A stretch of DNA of 64,000 bases from Melitaea cinxia. Taxonomy: Eukaryota > Arthropoda > Insecta > Lepidoptera > Nymphalidae. The position numbers were made by a program, and so were the translations under genes. The stretch covers positions 13,674,125 through 13,738,124 of the forward strand of contig NC_059412.1 in NCBI RefSeq assembly GCF_905220565.1. Reading direction: 5' to 3'. Shown piece by piece: positions 42,532 to 54,027 of this stretch. The number at the start of each line of letters is the position of its first letter. Position 1 is the stretch's first letter. The notes beneath the pieces were generated by a model. That model had not been told where the DNA came from. It worked only from the letters and a program-made list of their open reading frames with translations, and searched no databases.

Positions 42532-42750
42532 GACTAGCCGGATGTCACAGTTTGTATCCCTGATATCTTTTCCACGTGTTTGCGGGTTCGATTCCCGCCT
42601 GAGTCTCAATGGTAATATTTATGTTTATATATGTACTATTACTATTTATATTTATCAAAAACAGTTAGCTATAACAGTTGGCTGTTACCTATACCAAAAG
42701 CATTAAGCTGCCTAACTTAAGAACAGACGACGGCGTATGTGTGTGTCTAT
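42532..42750 (+). mobile_element. tRNA-derived SINE-2
   Basis: GCGGGTTCGATTCCCGC is a perfect T-arm with B box, preceded by a degraded A-box half and followed by the tail CTGTTACCTATACCAAAAGC and TAAGCTGCC seen inverted at 62462. It is not a tRNA gene: no acceptor stem can be formed. Confidence 0.65.
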
Positions 42751-44076
42751 TTATATACGAAGGTTGTTTATCCGTTAATAAATATTATTTTTATTTTGTT
42801 TTTCGTATCGCCATCTATCGCGTAAATTCTAAAAGCGTACAACGTTTTCTAATAATGCCATCTCGTCGTAACGTATCATCGGTAGATGGCGTTATTTGAT
42901 TCCTTTATTTACCATTTTTTTTACATTACAATCGAAAGTACATTAATTAAAAACAGGATGTACGAGAGAAATTATAAAGGTTTTACATTTTACACCCAAA
43001 TACAGTACGTTTTCTAGATATATATATATATCTCAAGACCATCAATCCATGAATCCAATCCATCCGCATCTATTGAATATTAAATATCATAATCAAAGTA
43101 AAATTCCACTAGGTCAATGAGTTCCATTTAACTACTAAGTTGCTTTCTCATTTGAAATGAAACTTAAGAAGGTTCTTAATTAGTGCAAGAAAACTCGACA
43201 ATTTGTTCCGTCATAATTAACTTTATTCTTTTATTAAATGATTTTTTACAAGACCATTAAAAAATAATAAAATTTTTGTAGTAGATCCTAATCTAAAATT
43301 GACATAAAAACAAAAACTAAAAAAACAAACATTTGAACTCCATATAATTAATAAAATCATAATAATAGTGTAATTTATTATCTATTAAAATTAAAATATA
43401 TATTTACACACACACAATACACACGTATAATAATCATTAAAATTAAAGATTACATAACGGTATTCGGATCACTTTTATAAAACAAGAGGTGTATTCATTG
43501 ACCCGGGCTTATAGTTTGAAGTTTTAAAATTGGTTTGTAGTCCCAAAGTTAAGACCATATTCTTCTCTCTTCTCTCTTCTTTCTTCTTTATTCTTTCTTA
43601 GTATCTGAACTGACTGAACTATACAGAACTCAAAAAGCCTATGTTTGTTTTTGTATATGTTCCTAGACTCCCGATACAGATTATAAAACTATAGACTATT
43701 GATTGAAAGGTGTATTTACTTTTATATATTTAATTGTTAAGGCACTTAATACATTTAACACCAGCTATGAAAAAAATAATCTCTCTTTTATAGCTCCACT
43801 TTATACGATCGTAAATCTCATTATATTCGAAAGCGTCAGCTTAGAGACAATTTTATTATATTTATCGCCGTAAACAAAAACCTTGAGTGTAACAGGGGCA
43901 ACACTTTTAAAAGTATCAAACCATAAATCCGTTATCGATAACAGTATAAGAGTACTTTTAATGGTACAATTTTAGGGCCATGTTTTTTCTTCACACATAA
44001 TAAAGATGGGTTGCGGTTTGTCTGCCGTGTTTCGTTTCAATATGACATTTACTCAAATATTTGTTCTAGCCTACTT
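42751..44076. other. No gene seen
   Basis: AT-rich with a TA run near 43018 and a TCTTC-rich run at 43560-43600. Confidence 0.45.
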
Positions 44077-44077
44077 T

Positions 44078-44372
44078 TTAACCGACTTCAAAAAGAGGAG
44101 GTTCTTAATTCGACTGTATTTTTTTATGTATGTTGTTACATCAGAACTTTTCACTGGGTAAACCGATATCGATTATTCTTTTCTTAATCAAAAGGTATTC
44201 TTTGTCATGTGGTCTCATATAAATATAATCGAGATTTGACTTGGTACTTTTTGCGTTATATCTAATATTGCGTATTTATTTGACTGTTTTTTCGTCTTCC
44301 TACGTTGTATTACTTGTCGATATGATTGAAGTCAGTTTTTTTTTTCATTTGCGAGCAAATATAAATATTTAA
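44078..44372 (-). mobile_element. Repeat A copy
   Basis: AACCGACTTCAAAAAGAGGA at one end and TTGAAGTCAGTTTTTTTTTT at the other, with TGTGGTCTCATATAAATATA inside. Confidence 0.65.
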
Positions 44373-44690
44373 ATAATACATTAAATGCAACAATGTTAAC
44401 CCTTAATTAGGCGCATTAAGAAAATCACACAATTAGTCGCATGGGGTCTCGAGTGACCCCAAAAACAAGATTGAAAAAGGAGTGTATGAAATAAATAAAA
44501 CAATGATTGGATTATATAAAATATTAGTGTTCTTTATTATCTTTAACTTTAATAAACACAAATATAGCTCTGACTTAAAATTTAAACAAAAAATGATAAA
44601 CTTCTAACTACTCCTAAAACTACATAATTTTTGACTTAGCCAATGCGCTTATTTAAAAAAATAATAATAAGTCTCATTAGCCGATTATTT

Positions 44691-45030
44691 TTATCTGCAA
44701 TCGACGCAGTATATTCTAAAGTGTTGTTGAGAAACAAATTTACAACACTTATGACATTTGGTTGGCACTTTTTTGTCGTTCTTCCAAGGATACAATGAGC
44801 AACGTCCGCGCTTAGATATTGACTGATGCACCGTCTTTTTCATATCACGTGCTTCACGGAGCCATTTTTTTGTTGACGCAGGGACAGAAAGCTGCTAATA
44901 CGATGCTTTTTGTGACTTTCTATAAGTGCTGCTGCCAATTTAAAAAAAAAATCTGTCTTATATGTGTAATATTCTTATTAGCATTGGATCTGAGTATGAT
45001 AAATGCGTTGATGCTAGATAACTTTAGAAG
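44691..45030 (-). pseudogene. piggyBac transposase C-terminal region
   Basis: The last open part reads PASTKKWLREARDMKKTVHQ, KRGRCSLYPWKNDKKVPTKC, HKCCKFVSQQHFRIYCVDC and stops at 44691. This is the cysteine-rich end of piggyBac transposases, a CxxC...CxxCxxxV...HxxxxCxxC zinc-binding module that recognises the element ends. Upstream, in shifted frames, are SDPMLIRIL-like and LIESHKKHR stretches from the end of the catalytic domain. The zinc module is whole, but there is no start and there are frameshifts upstream. Confidence 0.8.
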
Positions 45031-45052
45031 ATGACAAAATATAGCCAGATTT

Positions 45053-45298
45053 CTACTTCTCTTCCAAAATTATAACTAGTGCAAAGTTGTTCATTGCAAT
45101 CGACATCACTTTTGCCACCGATGATTCAGATGATATAACTTGACTATCTGCGAACTCTTCAATTTTACTACCAGAATCATATGGGAAACTATTCACAGCG
45201 TTGCCGTTTACTAATTTGTCTTCCGAAGCAGAACTAGCAACATCTTGCTCATCGTCGGCCACCTCCAGCCATTCCAATAACTGCCTATTATTAGCCAC
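45053..45298 (-). pseudogene. piggyBac transposase N-terminal exon remnant
   Basis: An 81-codon frame starts MANNRQLLEWLEVADDEQD and is acidic and serine-rich, as in the disordered N-terminus of piggyBac transposases. It lies 370 bp inside the right terminus in the expected orientation. The frame ends in the deletion that removed the catalytic DDD core. It could make a small protein but not a transposase. Confidence 0.7.
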
Positions 45299-45672
45299 TT
45301 AAAAAATCAATAAACTGAAAATAAAAGAAAAAGTCTGTGCAAATGAACACAAAAATAGGTAAATTAAATAGCCGGTATATAAATACATATATACTAATAT
45401 AAAAAATTACCAATTTACGAATATAAACGAAGTAAAAACATAAAAATAAAAACTTACCTCCGCAAAAAAAAATCACGTAAGTGGTCGCATGGGGTCAGCG
45501 CTCTAGAGAAAAGCGACCAGTGCATATGCGTAGATGTTCTGGAAGCGACTGATTTGCGTACCCTGAGGGAAGTTAGGAAGCTAGAGTGAGCGTGGACGCG
45601 CTCAAATTTCTCAAAGATATATATTTCTCAATTTGAAATGGCCGTGACCCCATGCGCCTAATTAAGGGTTAA

Positions 45673-46214
45673 GGTAATAATAATTATCAAAATTACAACA
45701 GCAGCTCCTGACAACAATATCATTATTTACACTTGCGTACACGTTAAAACTTTTGTTAGTATAGTAAAACTATCGCCCGATAGAATGTGTGTTTTTTACA
45801 AAAATAGTATACATATAAAAAAGACAAGTAAAGTCACCCGAACATCGTAACAGTGTAGCAAGTTAAAATTCAAGAGATCTTTTATTTAGTGGGAACAATA
45901 CAGAAGCAATTATGATAATTATATTCCTCATTTTAATTTCATAAAGACTTTTGTATTCCATTGTACAAAGTAAAGTATGTAATTGTGGAACAATTTTGAA
46001 CATGTTCGAAGTCGGTATTTTGATCAACCCTGAATTAGTTTGGTATATTGTATATTGCGTATTGGTACGAAGGTCAGAGCAATTGGAAGTGCTCTTCACA
46101 CACGCTAGTGGTTGCGAGATACTCGCCTATGACAAATTTTTCGGTAGGATATACAAATGTTTTGTATATTGTGTATTTTAAGACCCTAAAGGATATTTGA
46201 GCTATTGTGTGTGT
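45673..46214. other. No gene seen
   Basis: Two chance frames overlap on opposite strands (45863-46181). Confidence 0.45.
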
Positions 46215-46378
46215 CATCATCATCACTGCAGCCTATCGCAGTCAGTGGATTGCGATACATAGGCTATATACATAGACTTACTGCTGGACATAGGCCTCCA
46301 CAGGTTCGCGCCAAAAATGGTGCGAACTCGTGTGTTTTGCCCATAGTCACCACGCTGGGCTGGCGGGTTGGTGACTAT
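46215..46378 (-). repeat. Element C, partial, with internal insertion
   Basis: The tail complement (CATCATCATCACTGCAGCCT) is broken by a 40-bp insertion around 46245-46280, then TGCTGGACATAGGCCTCCAC to CTGGCGGGTTGGTGAC. Confidence 0.6.
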
Positions 46379-46540
46379 TGAGTGTGTAATATTTTTATTT
46401 TTAGAATATGTAGAAAACTCGAAACGAACTTTAGGAGACATATTTATGAAAAAAGAAAACAATAGAACAAAATTCAACAGCAGATTATGTTTATTGGTTT
46501 TCTGTCAAACTATTGGAAATAACATACATCAATTTACTTA

Positions 46541-46888
46541 GCGCCGCGTTGGCGCAACGGTCACAGCCATGGATTGTACCTGTTGCGCTGGCGGTTGCGG
46601 GTTCGATCCCCACACATGACAAACATTTGTATTGGCCATACAGGTGTTTGCCGTGGTCTGGGCGTTTGTGCAGTCCTTGTGGGTCTCCCCACCGTGCCTC
46701 GGAGAGCACGTTAAGCCGTCGGTCTCGGTTGTTATCATGTACACCTGATAGCGATCGTATCTCATAGTAGGGAATATATCCGCCAACCCGCATTGGAGCA
46801 GCCTGGTGGATTAAGCTCTGATACTTCTCCTACATGAGGAAAGAGGCCTATGCCCAGTAGTGGGATATTACAGGCTGAAGCGTAATTA
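46541..46888 (+). mobile_element. tRNA-derived SINE D, full length
   Basis: Perfect A box TGGCGCAACGG (46550-46560) and B box GGTTCGATCCC (46600-46610), full body and the RTE-type tail ending GGCTGAAGCG. One of the best-preserved copies; could still be transcribed. Confidence 0.85.
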
Positions 46889-47280
46889 TACTTAGTAAGT
46901 AGTTACTTAAGAAGTCCTAATAGATGAATCGTTTTAAGAATTTAAAGACTATATCTGAGAGAACATGTCGCGAACCAACCTCAAGACAATATGTTATAGT
47001 ATAATTTGTACGTGACATTGACGAAATCATCTGTGCTCATTTGGCACTATTGAAAGCCATTTTAACCTGAAGAAGAAGTATACTATAAATAATTTAATAA
47101 TTCATAAATAATTCAATGATAAATAGTCTACAGTTGTATTAAAAACATATTGTATTGACATTGATATTTAATATTTGCACACCGTAATGTAAAATATGTT
47201 TGGATTATACTAATATTACACTTGTACAACTTCAACGCCATGTTCTTGCAAATAAACAAGTATTATTATTATTATTATTA
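46889..47280. other. No gene; ATT microsatellite
   Basis: (ATT)n at about 47262-47280 abuts the next Helitron. Confidence 0.5.
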
Positions 47281-47539
47281 CTAGCTGACTCGGCAAACGT
47301 TGCCTTGCCGCTAAACACTATTTTAAAATAGGGGTTGATCGTAGAAGGTTGAAAATTTAGGGTTGTATGTATTTATTTAAGTTGTATCATAAAAAAAATT
47401 AAAAAAAATATTTATCTAAAAATTAAAGAATAAAAATTTAGGGGTGAACAACCCTTAACATTTAGGGGGATGTAAAATAGGCGTACAAACACTACAAAAC
47501 TACAAACACTGTGACACGAGAATTTTATATATTAGAAGA
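47281..47539 (-). mobile_element. Helitron with B-type 5' end
   Basis: Minus strand: A|TCTTCTAATATATAAAATTC at 47539 and GCAAGGCAACGTTTGCCGAG..CAG then CTAG|T at 47284-47281. The 5' end matches family B while the body and 3' hairpin differ. Confidence 0.7.
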
Positions 47540-49011
47540 TTATTATTGTTGTTGAATATTTGTAATATATATATTGGATAATAGAAGTTTTTTTTTGGTT
47601 TTTTTTTCTATAATGTACTGAATCTAATGTCTCATATAAATAATTTATGATAACCGAAGAACTAAGTGTACATCCGCGATAAGATGAAATAAGCGCACAT
47701 CGACATCTAACATTACAACTTAAAACAAAATTAAAAATTACTTCAATCGAGTAGGCTACAAAAGCACTTTTGAAAAAAAAAATTAAAACTACAGTTCTAT
47801 AATGAATTAACTACAGTTAAAGTTAAGCTACTACCAATTCGGAACGTAAATTATTCAGAGAAGAATCAGCATAAAACTCCACAGATACCATCTTATCAAT
47901 TTAAATACCATCACAAGGATCAAGAATTAATTCAATCACATAAAAATTGGTATAGATAAGTAAAACAAATGTCACTATCATTACCACAAATCGAATCCGG
48001 GAGATCGTTCGGGTGAAGCCGCAATTATCTCGAAAGTCGGCGCAAAGTTTCCCATTCCGTTGGATAAACGACTCGATGAGGAAATGAGTAGCGATCGAGC
48101 AAAATGATCAGGCATAAAATAAGTGTTTGCGGTTCAGACGCGGCTTGGAGATATCCACGTTTAGATGGACGAATGATCGTAGCTCGACGAATTTCGATTC
48201 GATTACGACGATTTGATCATGTTTGATTTTCAATCTAATGGTATGTTTCTATATGCACGGAGCATATAATGATATAACTACAAAGCAGAAAGCGCGCTGC
48301 TCGGGATCAATATTTGCAACGGTCATTGACTGATCCTCTGTCTATCTTTATCGCTTATCGATTTGATCCATACAAAAAACAATAACTTCTATAGGCCATA
48401 CAAAGGTTTGTTGTAAATTTAGCGTTTGTTATAAATTTAAGTGTTGTGTATGTTTAGTGAGTTAAGCGTAGTGGAGTGTCAATGGAAGCGATGGTTTTGT
48501 CAAATTGGATATAGGGTACAGGATTATATATGATCACTATTTCAAATTTTTCAACAGACTGACAATATAATACGTCGATTTTGTTACGACTGTACTCACT
48601 GACATTATTCTAAAATTGCACGTTTAGTCTATCCATTTTAATATAAATATTTTTCTGTTGATTGGATCCCCGTTCTAGTTATTTACCGGTCTATTATTTT
48701 AATTAGATCGTTTCCCCAAAAAGGTTGTATAACAATTTAATACAAAATATTGTATCTGTTAATATCAACTCAAATAAAAAAACGAGGCTTATCAAGTTTG
48801 TACATATTCGCCAACCGTCTAAACGTGTCATTAGATATTCGACGCCACTGGGTCTTCGTTCGAATATTCCGCAATCAGAAGCGACAATGGGATCCTGACA
48901 ATGCTCTTAATGGCAATCTTTCCGTCGTTTTGCACTGTCTGAGCGCAAGGATTATTATTTTTTAATTACCACTTATTCTATTGTTTTTTCCTGTAATCTT
49001 TATATATATAA
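47540..49011. other. No gene; one unique-looking patch
   Basis: About 47985-48235 is less AT-rich, has several CG-containing blocks (AGTCGGCGCAAAG, CGACTCGATGAGG, CGATTCGATTACGACG), no stop-free frame, and no match elsewhere in the window. The rest is AT-rich. Confidence 0.4.
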
Positions 49012-49283
49012 ATCAAATGCTGTTGAGTTGGCTGATTTTGATCTTAAAATATTTGTGGAAGTTCAGGAAAGGTTTGAATGGTGAGAATATAAATAATAAG
49101 TAGCGTAAAATACTATAAACAACAATTTAATTTCCCTATTCACAAAGTTCCTAGCTGTGAATCATTTGATGTCTTTTGTCAAAAAAAAAAATGTCACTTA
49201 GTTGTCAAATATTTATTGGTGCGTTCAGAAAGTCTTTTTTACAAATATTATGTAGGTGCTACGAAGTTCAACGGGTCATCTAG
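49012..49283 (+). mobile_element. Helitron-like element, family H
   Basis: TCAAATGCTGTTGAGTTGGC to AACGGGTCATCTAG|T; interior shared with 40470-40792. Confidence 0.5.
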
Positions 49284-49380
49284 TGCTGGATATTATTAAG
49301 TTAATAAATACAACTGTAGCTTATACTCTCTCTCGCCTCTATGTCGTGTTTATCACCTACACGTTGTGCAGAATTTAAAA

Positions 49381-49584
49381 TCTCTAATATATAAAATTCT
49401 CGTGTCATGGTGTTAAACATTGAACTCCTTAGAAACGGCTCGACCGATTTTAATAAAATTTTGTGGGCATATCGGGTAGGTCTGAGAATCGGCCAACATC
49501 TATTTTTCATACCCCTAAGTTATAAGGGGGGCTTAAGCGAGTTAATAACATATATGGCAAAGAAACGTTTGCGGGGTCAGCTAG
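49381..49584 (+). mobile_element. Short non-autonomous Helitron, family B
   Basis: A|TCTCTAATATATAAAATTCT start and GCGGGGTCAGCTAG|T end. Confidence 0.75.
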
Positions 49585-50160
49585 TTATCTATACAAAAGT
49601 AAAAAATTTGAAAATGCAAATGTGAGTTACCAAAATAAGAAAAAGTTTTAAGGAATCAATATAAATGAAAGATATTTTCATAATTTTGAAATACAATAAA
49701 ATATGGAATTATGATTTTTACAGTCATGATTAATTTTAATATTTTACAATTCTTTATTTCTTGTGCTTATTTATTCATTAATATTCCACCAGAATGCAAG
49801 CAAAGATCCACTAAATTTTTTTTTATCTTATACCTTAATTTAGAATTTGTTAGTTTTCTTCTATTTTTTTCTCTTATCTACACTAACATTCCCTACAAAA
49901 TAAATTATCTTGTTCAAAAGAAATACTAATAAAAACACTTTACGTTAAAAGGTCTGAAAGTAACCAAATATCATTATCCTTTAGCATGATTTTCACTTTT
50001 CCGTGAACTCTTCCCGGTCAGATTATTTAACCAATTTAGTTTTAAACCTTTGTGATGCCAGGATAAAAAGTGACGTATGCGATATATTGAATCTCCTACA
50101 AAATTTTATAAAAACCAGTTCAGAACTTTTTACGTGATATAGTAAAAAACATCCATCCGT
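49585..50160. other. No gene seen
   Basis: AT-rich; a weak Helitron-type internal fragment (TTTATAAAAACCAGTTC) near 50105. Confidence 0.4.
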
Positions 50161-50164
50161 GGTA

Positions 50165-50440
50165 GGGCACAGTAGGAATTTCCTGCTCAAAATATGGAGC
50201 AGCCCGACTGGGGTAGTACCTCGACCTTACAGAAGATCACAGCAAAATAATACTGTTTTCAAGCAGTATTGTGTTCATGTTGGTGAGTAAGGTGACCAGA
50301 GCTCCTGGGGGATTGGGGATTGGGTCGGCAACGCGCTTGCGATGCTTCTGGTGTTGCAGGTGTCTATAAGCTACGGTAATCGCTTACCATCAAGTGAGCC
50401 GTACGCTTGTTTGCCGACCTAGTGAAATAAAAAAAAAATC
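50165..50440 (+). mobile_element. Repeat E, full length, poly-A tailed
   Basis: GGGCACAGTAGGAATTTCCT to CCGACCTAGTGAAATAAAAA. The hairpin at 50249-50270 pairs AATACTG/CAGTATT. Confidence 0.65.
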
Positions 50441-50514
50441 CTCAAAACTTACGCATTAATAATATTAATGGAATACACCTAGCTTAGAAATATAATTGTG
50501 AAATTAGTTTGACT

Positions 50515-50640
50515 AGCTCCTTGGCGCAGTTTTCAGTGACCTGCTTACTGCTCTGAAAGTGGAAGGTACGATTCCCGATTTCCCGATTCTAGATGTGTGT
50601 ATTGTTTATATATAGCGACCTCTGTCCGTTGATATTTTTT
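50515..50640 (+). repeat. SINE-2-like head
   Basis: CTTGGCGCAGTTTTCAGTGA (A-box-like) and AAGGTACGATTCCCG (degraded B box). Confidence 0.45.
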
Positions 50641-50765
50641 ACATGATAAGTAATCACCAACATATGATATATTAAAACCTTCTCCGAAACACGCTTCATC
50701 TTATGGTACAAGTATAATCGAACAAAAAACTGGCTCCCCATTTATTAGTGTAGGTAGAAGAAGAT
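50641..50765. repeat. Dispersed repeat shared with 10365-10520
   Basis: CTTCATCTTATGGTACAAGT and CGAACAAAAAACTGGCTCCC match the 10.4-kb segment. Confidence 0.4.
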
Positions 50766-50865
50766 TTATCGAAAAAAAATTGCAGCTACATCAGTGGACT
50801 GTGAATAATAAAGAGCTTAAACATGCTTATCTTAGGAATATACAACCGTGGTACGATCACGTTTC

Positions 50866-50915
50866 CGCCTGTTATATATCCCACTGCTGAGCATAGGCCA
50901 CTTTTTCAGTACAGT
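50866..50915 (-). repeat. SINE D tail scrap
   Basis: Complement of the tail (CGCCTGTTATATATCCCACT). Confidence 0.45.
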
Positions 50916-51489
50916 ATGTATGTTATGTGTATTGCGTTATGTATAGAAACACATAGTATGTAACAATTAATATTTATCATCAGCGATACTATTAATTTCG
51001 CGTTGCGCATCTCGTCACGCCAAATGCAGCCGTTGCATTGCGATCGTTGCGGATTGATAAGTTTTGATACATCATTTTATTTTGAATGTTTTATTAAAAT
51101 TTATAAATATGTTTAAAAGTCTATGGGATATAACAAAAATGAGAAACTGACTGAAGTATAGGGAATTTATAATAAAGTAAAACCCACTTTTTCCAAACCT
51201 TTAATACTCTTAAAAATTACGTTTCGATACGTATATCATTTTTTTATGATATAAGAATTCAACACATGGATAACTTTACAATTTTTTTTATAAAAAAATA
51301 GTTCTTACTAAAGTTTGGAGTAGAAAATTAGAAATAAATGATATAAGGAATAAAACTCCTTAAAACGACAGAAACATGATACAACTACAAATATTACGTT
51401 AAAAAACGAGTGTGCTTTAGACCACACGACTGAAGTATAACTTCTGCACAATAGGCCTGCACTGTGTCTTAGATATACGAAACGTAACT
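50916..51489. other. No gene seen
   Basis: AT-rich. Confidence 0.4.
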
Positions 51490-51545
51490 GGCTATGAGAG
51501 AGAGAAAGAAAATGTGTGCTCGCACCTCTCTCTCTTGCTCCGATC
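51490..51545. repeat. GAGA/CTCTCT inverted tract
   Basis: GAGAGAGAGAAAG (about 51496) and CTCTCTCTCTTGCTCC (about 51526) can pair across GTGTGCTCGCAC. GAGA tracts bind GAGA-factor-type proteins in insects, but no promoter is evident. Confidence 0.4.
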
Positions 51546-51912
51546 GCCTCGCCCGATCACACTTTTCATAACACTCTGGTCACGCATTCACCAGCTTACT
51601 CCCCAAGTGAAGCGCGCATAAAGAAATTTTATTTTAAAAAACATTTTAAATCTAAAATTACACGAATCGCTTCAAGATTGTTTCTCGCGCAACAACACTA
51701 CAGTATGATGAAACGTAATATCCTGTAATCGCTTCATTTGCTCGTGAAGGTATGATTTACGTGTTCAAACGACTGCTTAGTTGATAGTGATAGATAATTG
51801 ACTTTTCAGTTTATGTAATTTAATGTCAATATAGGACATAAACAGCCAGTGAAATAATTCATATTCATTGACATAATTTCGGACCCCGTGGGGTTTTCTT
51901 GAAAACAGGTTA
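51546..51912. other. No gene seen
   Basis: A less AT-rich start (CGATCGCCTCGCCCGATCAC) and a chance 70-codon frame. Confidence 0.35.
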
Positions 51913-52243
51913 CAGGAACGGTTACAGCCATGGATTGGATCTGTTGCGTTGTCGGTTGCGGGTTCGATCCTCGCACATGACAAACATTTGTATTGGCCAT
52001 ACAGGTGTTTGCCATGGTCAGGGTGTTTGTGCAGTCCTTGTGGGTCTCCCCACCGTGCCTCGGAGAGCACTTTAAGCCGTCGGTCCCGGTTGTTATCATG
52101 TACACCTGATAGCGATCGTTACTCATAGTAGGGAATATATCCGCCAACCCGCATTGGAGCAGCGTGGTGGATTAAGCTCTGATACTTCTCCTACATGGGG
52201 AAAGAGGCCTATGCCCAGTAGTGGGATATTACAGGCTGAAGCG
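51913..52243 (+). mobile_element. tRNA-derived SINE D
   Basis: The A box is degraded (AGGAACGGTT) but the B box GGTTCGATCCT (51961-51971), body and tail are present. Confidence 0.75.
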
Positions 52244-52254
52244 TATGTGTTATT

Positions 52255-52345
52255 TTGGATCTCCGGATATCTGTGTATCAAGTTTCATGAGAATCAGTCC
52301 AGTAGTTTTTGCGTGAAAGAGTAAAAAACATATATACATCAATCC
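52255..52345 (-). repeat. Helitron-type 5' fragment
   Basis: CTGTGTATCAAGTTTCATGA and TAGTTTTTGCGTGAAAGAGT, blocks common near Helitron 5' ends, in reverse. Confidence 0.4.
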
Positions 52346-52369
52346 TAACAAACTTTTGCATTTGTAATG

Positions 52370-52432
52370 TGTCTCAGCCTGTAATATCTCACAGCTGGGC
52401 GTAGGCGTCTTTCCCCAAGTAAAAGAAGTATT
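52370..52432 (-). repeat. SINE D tail fragment
   Basis: CAGCCTGTAATATCTCACAG and TAGGCGTCTTTCCCCAAG. Confidence 0.5.
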
Positions 52433-52684
52433 ATATTGCATTTATAAAATTAGAAGGATTTTTATATCTGAATCACAGTAAAGGACGAAATTTAAGGACA
52501 GGTATTAAAAGGACCTGGAGATAAAAGCTTAAACGTGACTTGAAAAATGAGGATAAATATTCTGCACAGTTTTCATTAAGACTTTTAAAGGACATTTAGT
52601 AGGAATAAATTTTATAAAGAGCAATTTGCGTTATCACGGTACAAGAATTGTACCTACTGTAATACTGACCTTGATTAGTAAATA

Positions 52685-53040
52685 ATTGTTTGCTCGCAAA
52701 CGAATAAAAAGAAGAAGAGCATGGTGGATTAAGCTCTGATCCTTCTCCTACATAGAGAAAGAAGCCTATGCCCAGTAGTGGGATATTACAGGCTGAAGTG
52801 AAGGGATAACTCGAAAACTACTCGGCAGATGTCGATGAAACTTAAATGGGACCAAATGAAAAATGCTAGCTTTCGTTAATGAATCTTCAAAATTGGTACA
52901 CCCAGTTTGTCGCACCTAAGACGCTGCTGCCCATCTTCGGCCTATATATTACAAAGCCAGCAGTTGGATGGTTATCCCTCCATCGGTCGGCTTTTTAAGT
53001 TCCAAGGTGGTAGTGGAACTGTTTTATCCCTTAGTCGTGG
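52685..53040. repeat. Mosaic of repeat A, SINE D tail and element C
   Basis: Repeat A left end (52685-52707, plus), SINE D tail (52708-52798, plus), more repeat A (52805-52905, plus; ACTCGAAAACTACTCGGCAG), then an element C segment (52906-53037, minus; GACGCTGCTGCCCATCTTCG). The D tail appears inserted into repeat A. Confidence 0.5.
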
Positions 53041-53079
53041 GTTTTATATATTATTATATTTATTTGTATATTCAGTCAG

Positions 53080-53275
53080 TGACGACGCGTTTGTGCAATA
53101 GTTACAGCACTGGTTTGTGAATGTTGCGCTGGCGGTTGCAGATTCAATTCCCGCACATGACAAACGTTTGTATTGGCTATGCAGATGTTTACCGTGGTGG
53201 TATTTGTACAGTCCTTGTGGGTCTCCCCACCGTGCCTTGGAGAGCACGTTAAGCCGTCGGTCCCTGTTGTAATGT
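53080..53275 (+). repeat. SINE D, 5' half
   Basis: Degraded A box (TTGTGCAATAGTT) and B box (GATTCAATTCCC) followed by the body to CGTCGGTCCCTGTTGT, where it stops without a tail. Confidence 0.6.
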
Positions 53276-53660
53276 ATTTATCAATTGTTTATAGTTATTT
53301 TAGTTTCGCATACGAAATCACAAAACTCGACAAGTTCAGTACAAAATTAATTCTAAAACCGCTAACATAGATAACACTTGGTACACCCAAATAAATTTCA
53401 AATCGTGTCAATCTCACCTATCCTCACATTAAATAAATTCATTGCAATTTGAACTTTATCGTTCAAGAAATAGGAACTAATGTAATATGTACTTATTATC
53501 TAAAATATCAAGCTTAACAGTTCGTTTCTCTCACACCGTCGATAGGTTCAGTGTGGTCTCTAAATTCGCCAACTAATCTGTATTCAATCGATATGGGTGT
53601 ACGGTGTAAGTGTTGACATTTAGCGGGTAAGCAATATGGCAATGTTATATTTATTTAAAA
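53276..53660. other. No gene seen
   Basis: No recognised repeat. Confidence 0.4.
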
Positions 53661-53864
53661 CTAGCTGTGCGCGCGACTTCGTTCGCGTGGAAATTAACAA
53701 AAACGTTATTTTTGAATTCGGAGAGTTATAAAATAAATTTCTAAGATAAAAGTTACTCACACTCACACTTACTTAACTTAGGCTAAGTTACTCCTTATTA
53801 TATCAGCTATCTGCCAGTGAAAGTCCCGTCAAATTCGGTTCACCCGTTTCAGAGATTAGTCGGA

Positions 53865-53896
<32 letters not shown>

Positions 53897-54027
53897 ATAG
53901 ACAAAAATTGTAAATAATGTCATTTTGGCATATGTACCGAGTATAACATCAATATGCATTTAGTAAAAAGTGTTTATTTTCATATTACTTACAGACAACA
54001 GACACTAATTTTGTTTATTGGTATAGA
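53661..54027 (-). mobile_element. Non-autonomous Helitron, family F
   Basis: CTAG at 53661-53664 with TGCGCGCGACTTCGTTCGCG; 5' end A|TCTATACC at 54027. Contains a GACA microsatellite at 53868-53900. Confidence 0.65.

Larger units (their letters stand above)
44396..45672 (-). mobile_element. piggyBac deletion derivative flanked by TTAA
   Basis: TTAA at 44396-44399 and 45669-45672 flank 17-bp perfect inverted ends, CCCTTAATTAGGCGCAT. GCATGGGGTC recurs just inside both ends and at about 45488, as expected for subterminal sites. Inside are the two ends of a transposase gene on the minus strand, with the catalytic middle removed. All features fit piggyBac. Confidence 0.9.

Noticed and set aside
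42590..42610. Possible tRNA gene (perfect T-arm GCGGGTTCGATTCCCGC)
   Set aside because: No D-arm, anticodon arm or acceptor stem can be drawn; the downstream sequence is a SINE tail found elsewhere.
46491..46793. 100-codon and 84-codon frames on opposite strands
   Set aside because: Readings of SINE D, repeated at every full copy.
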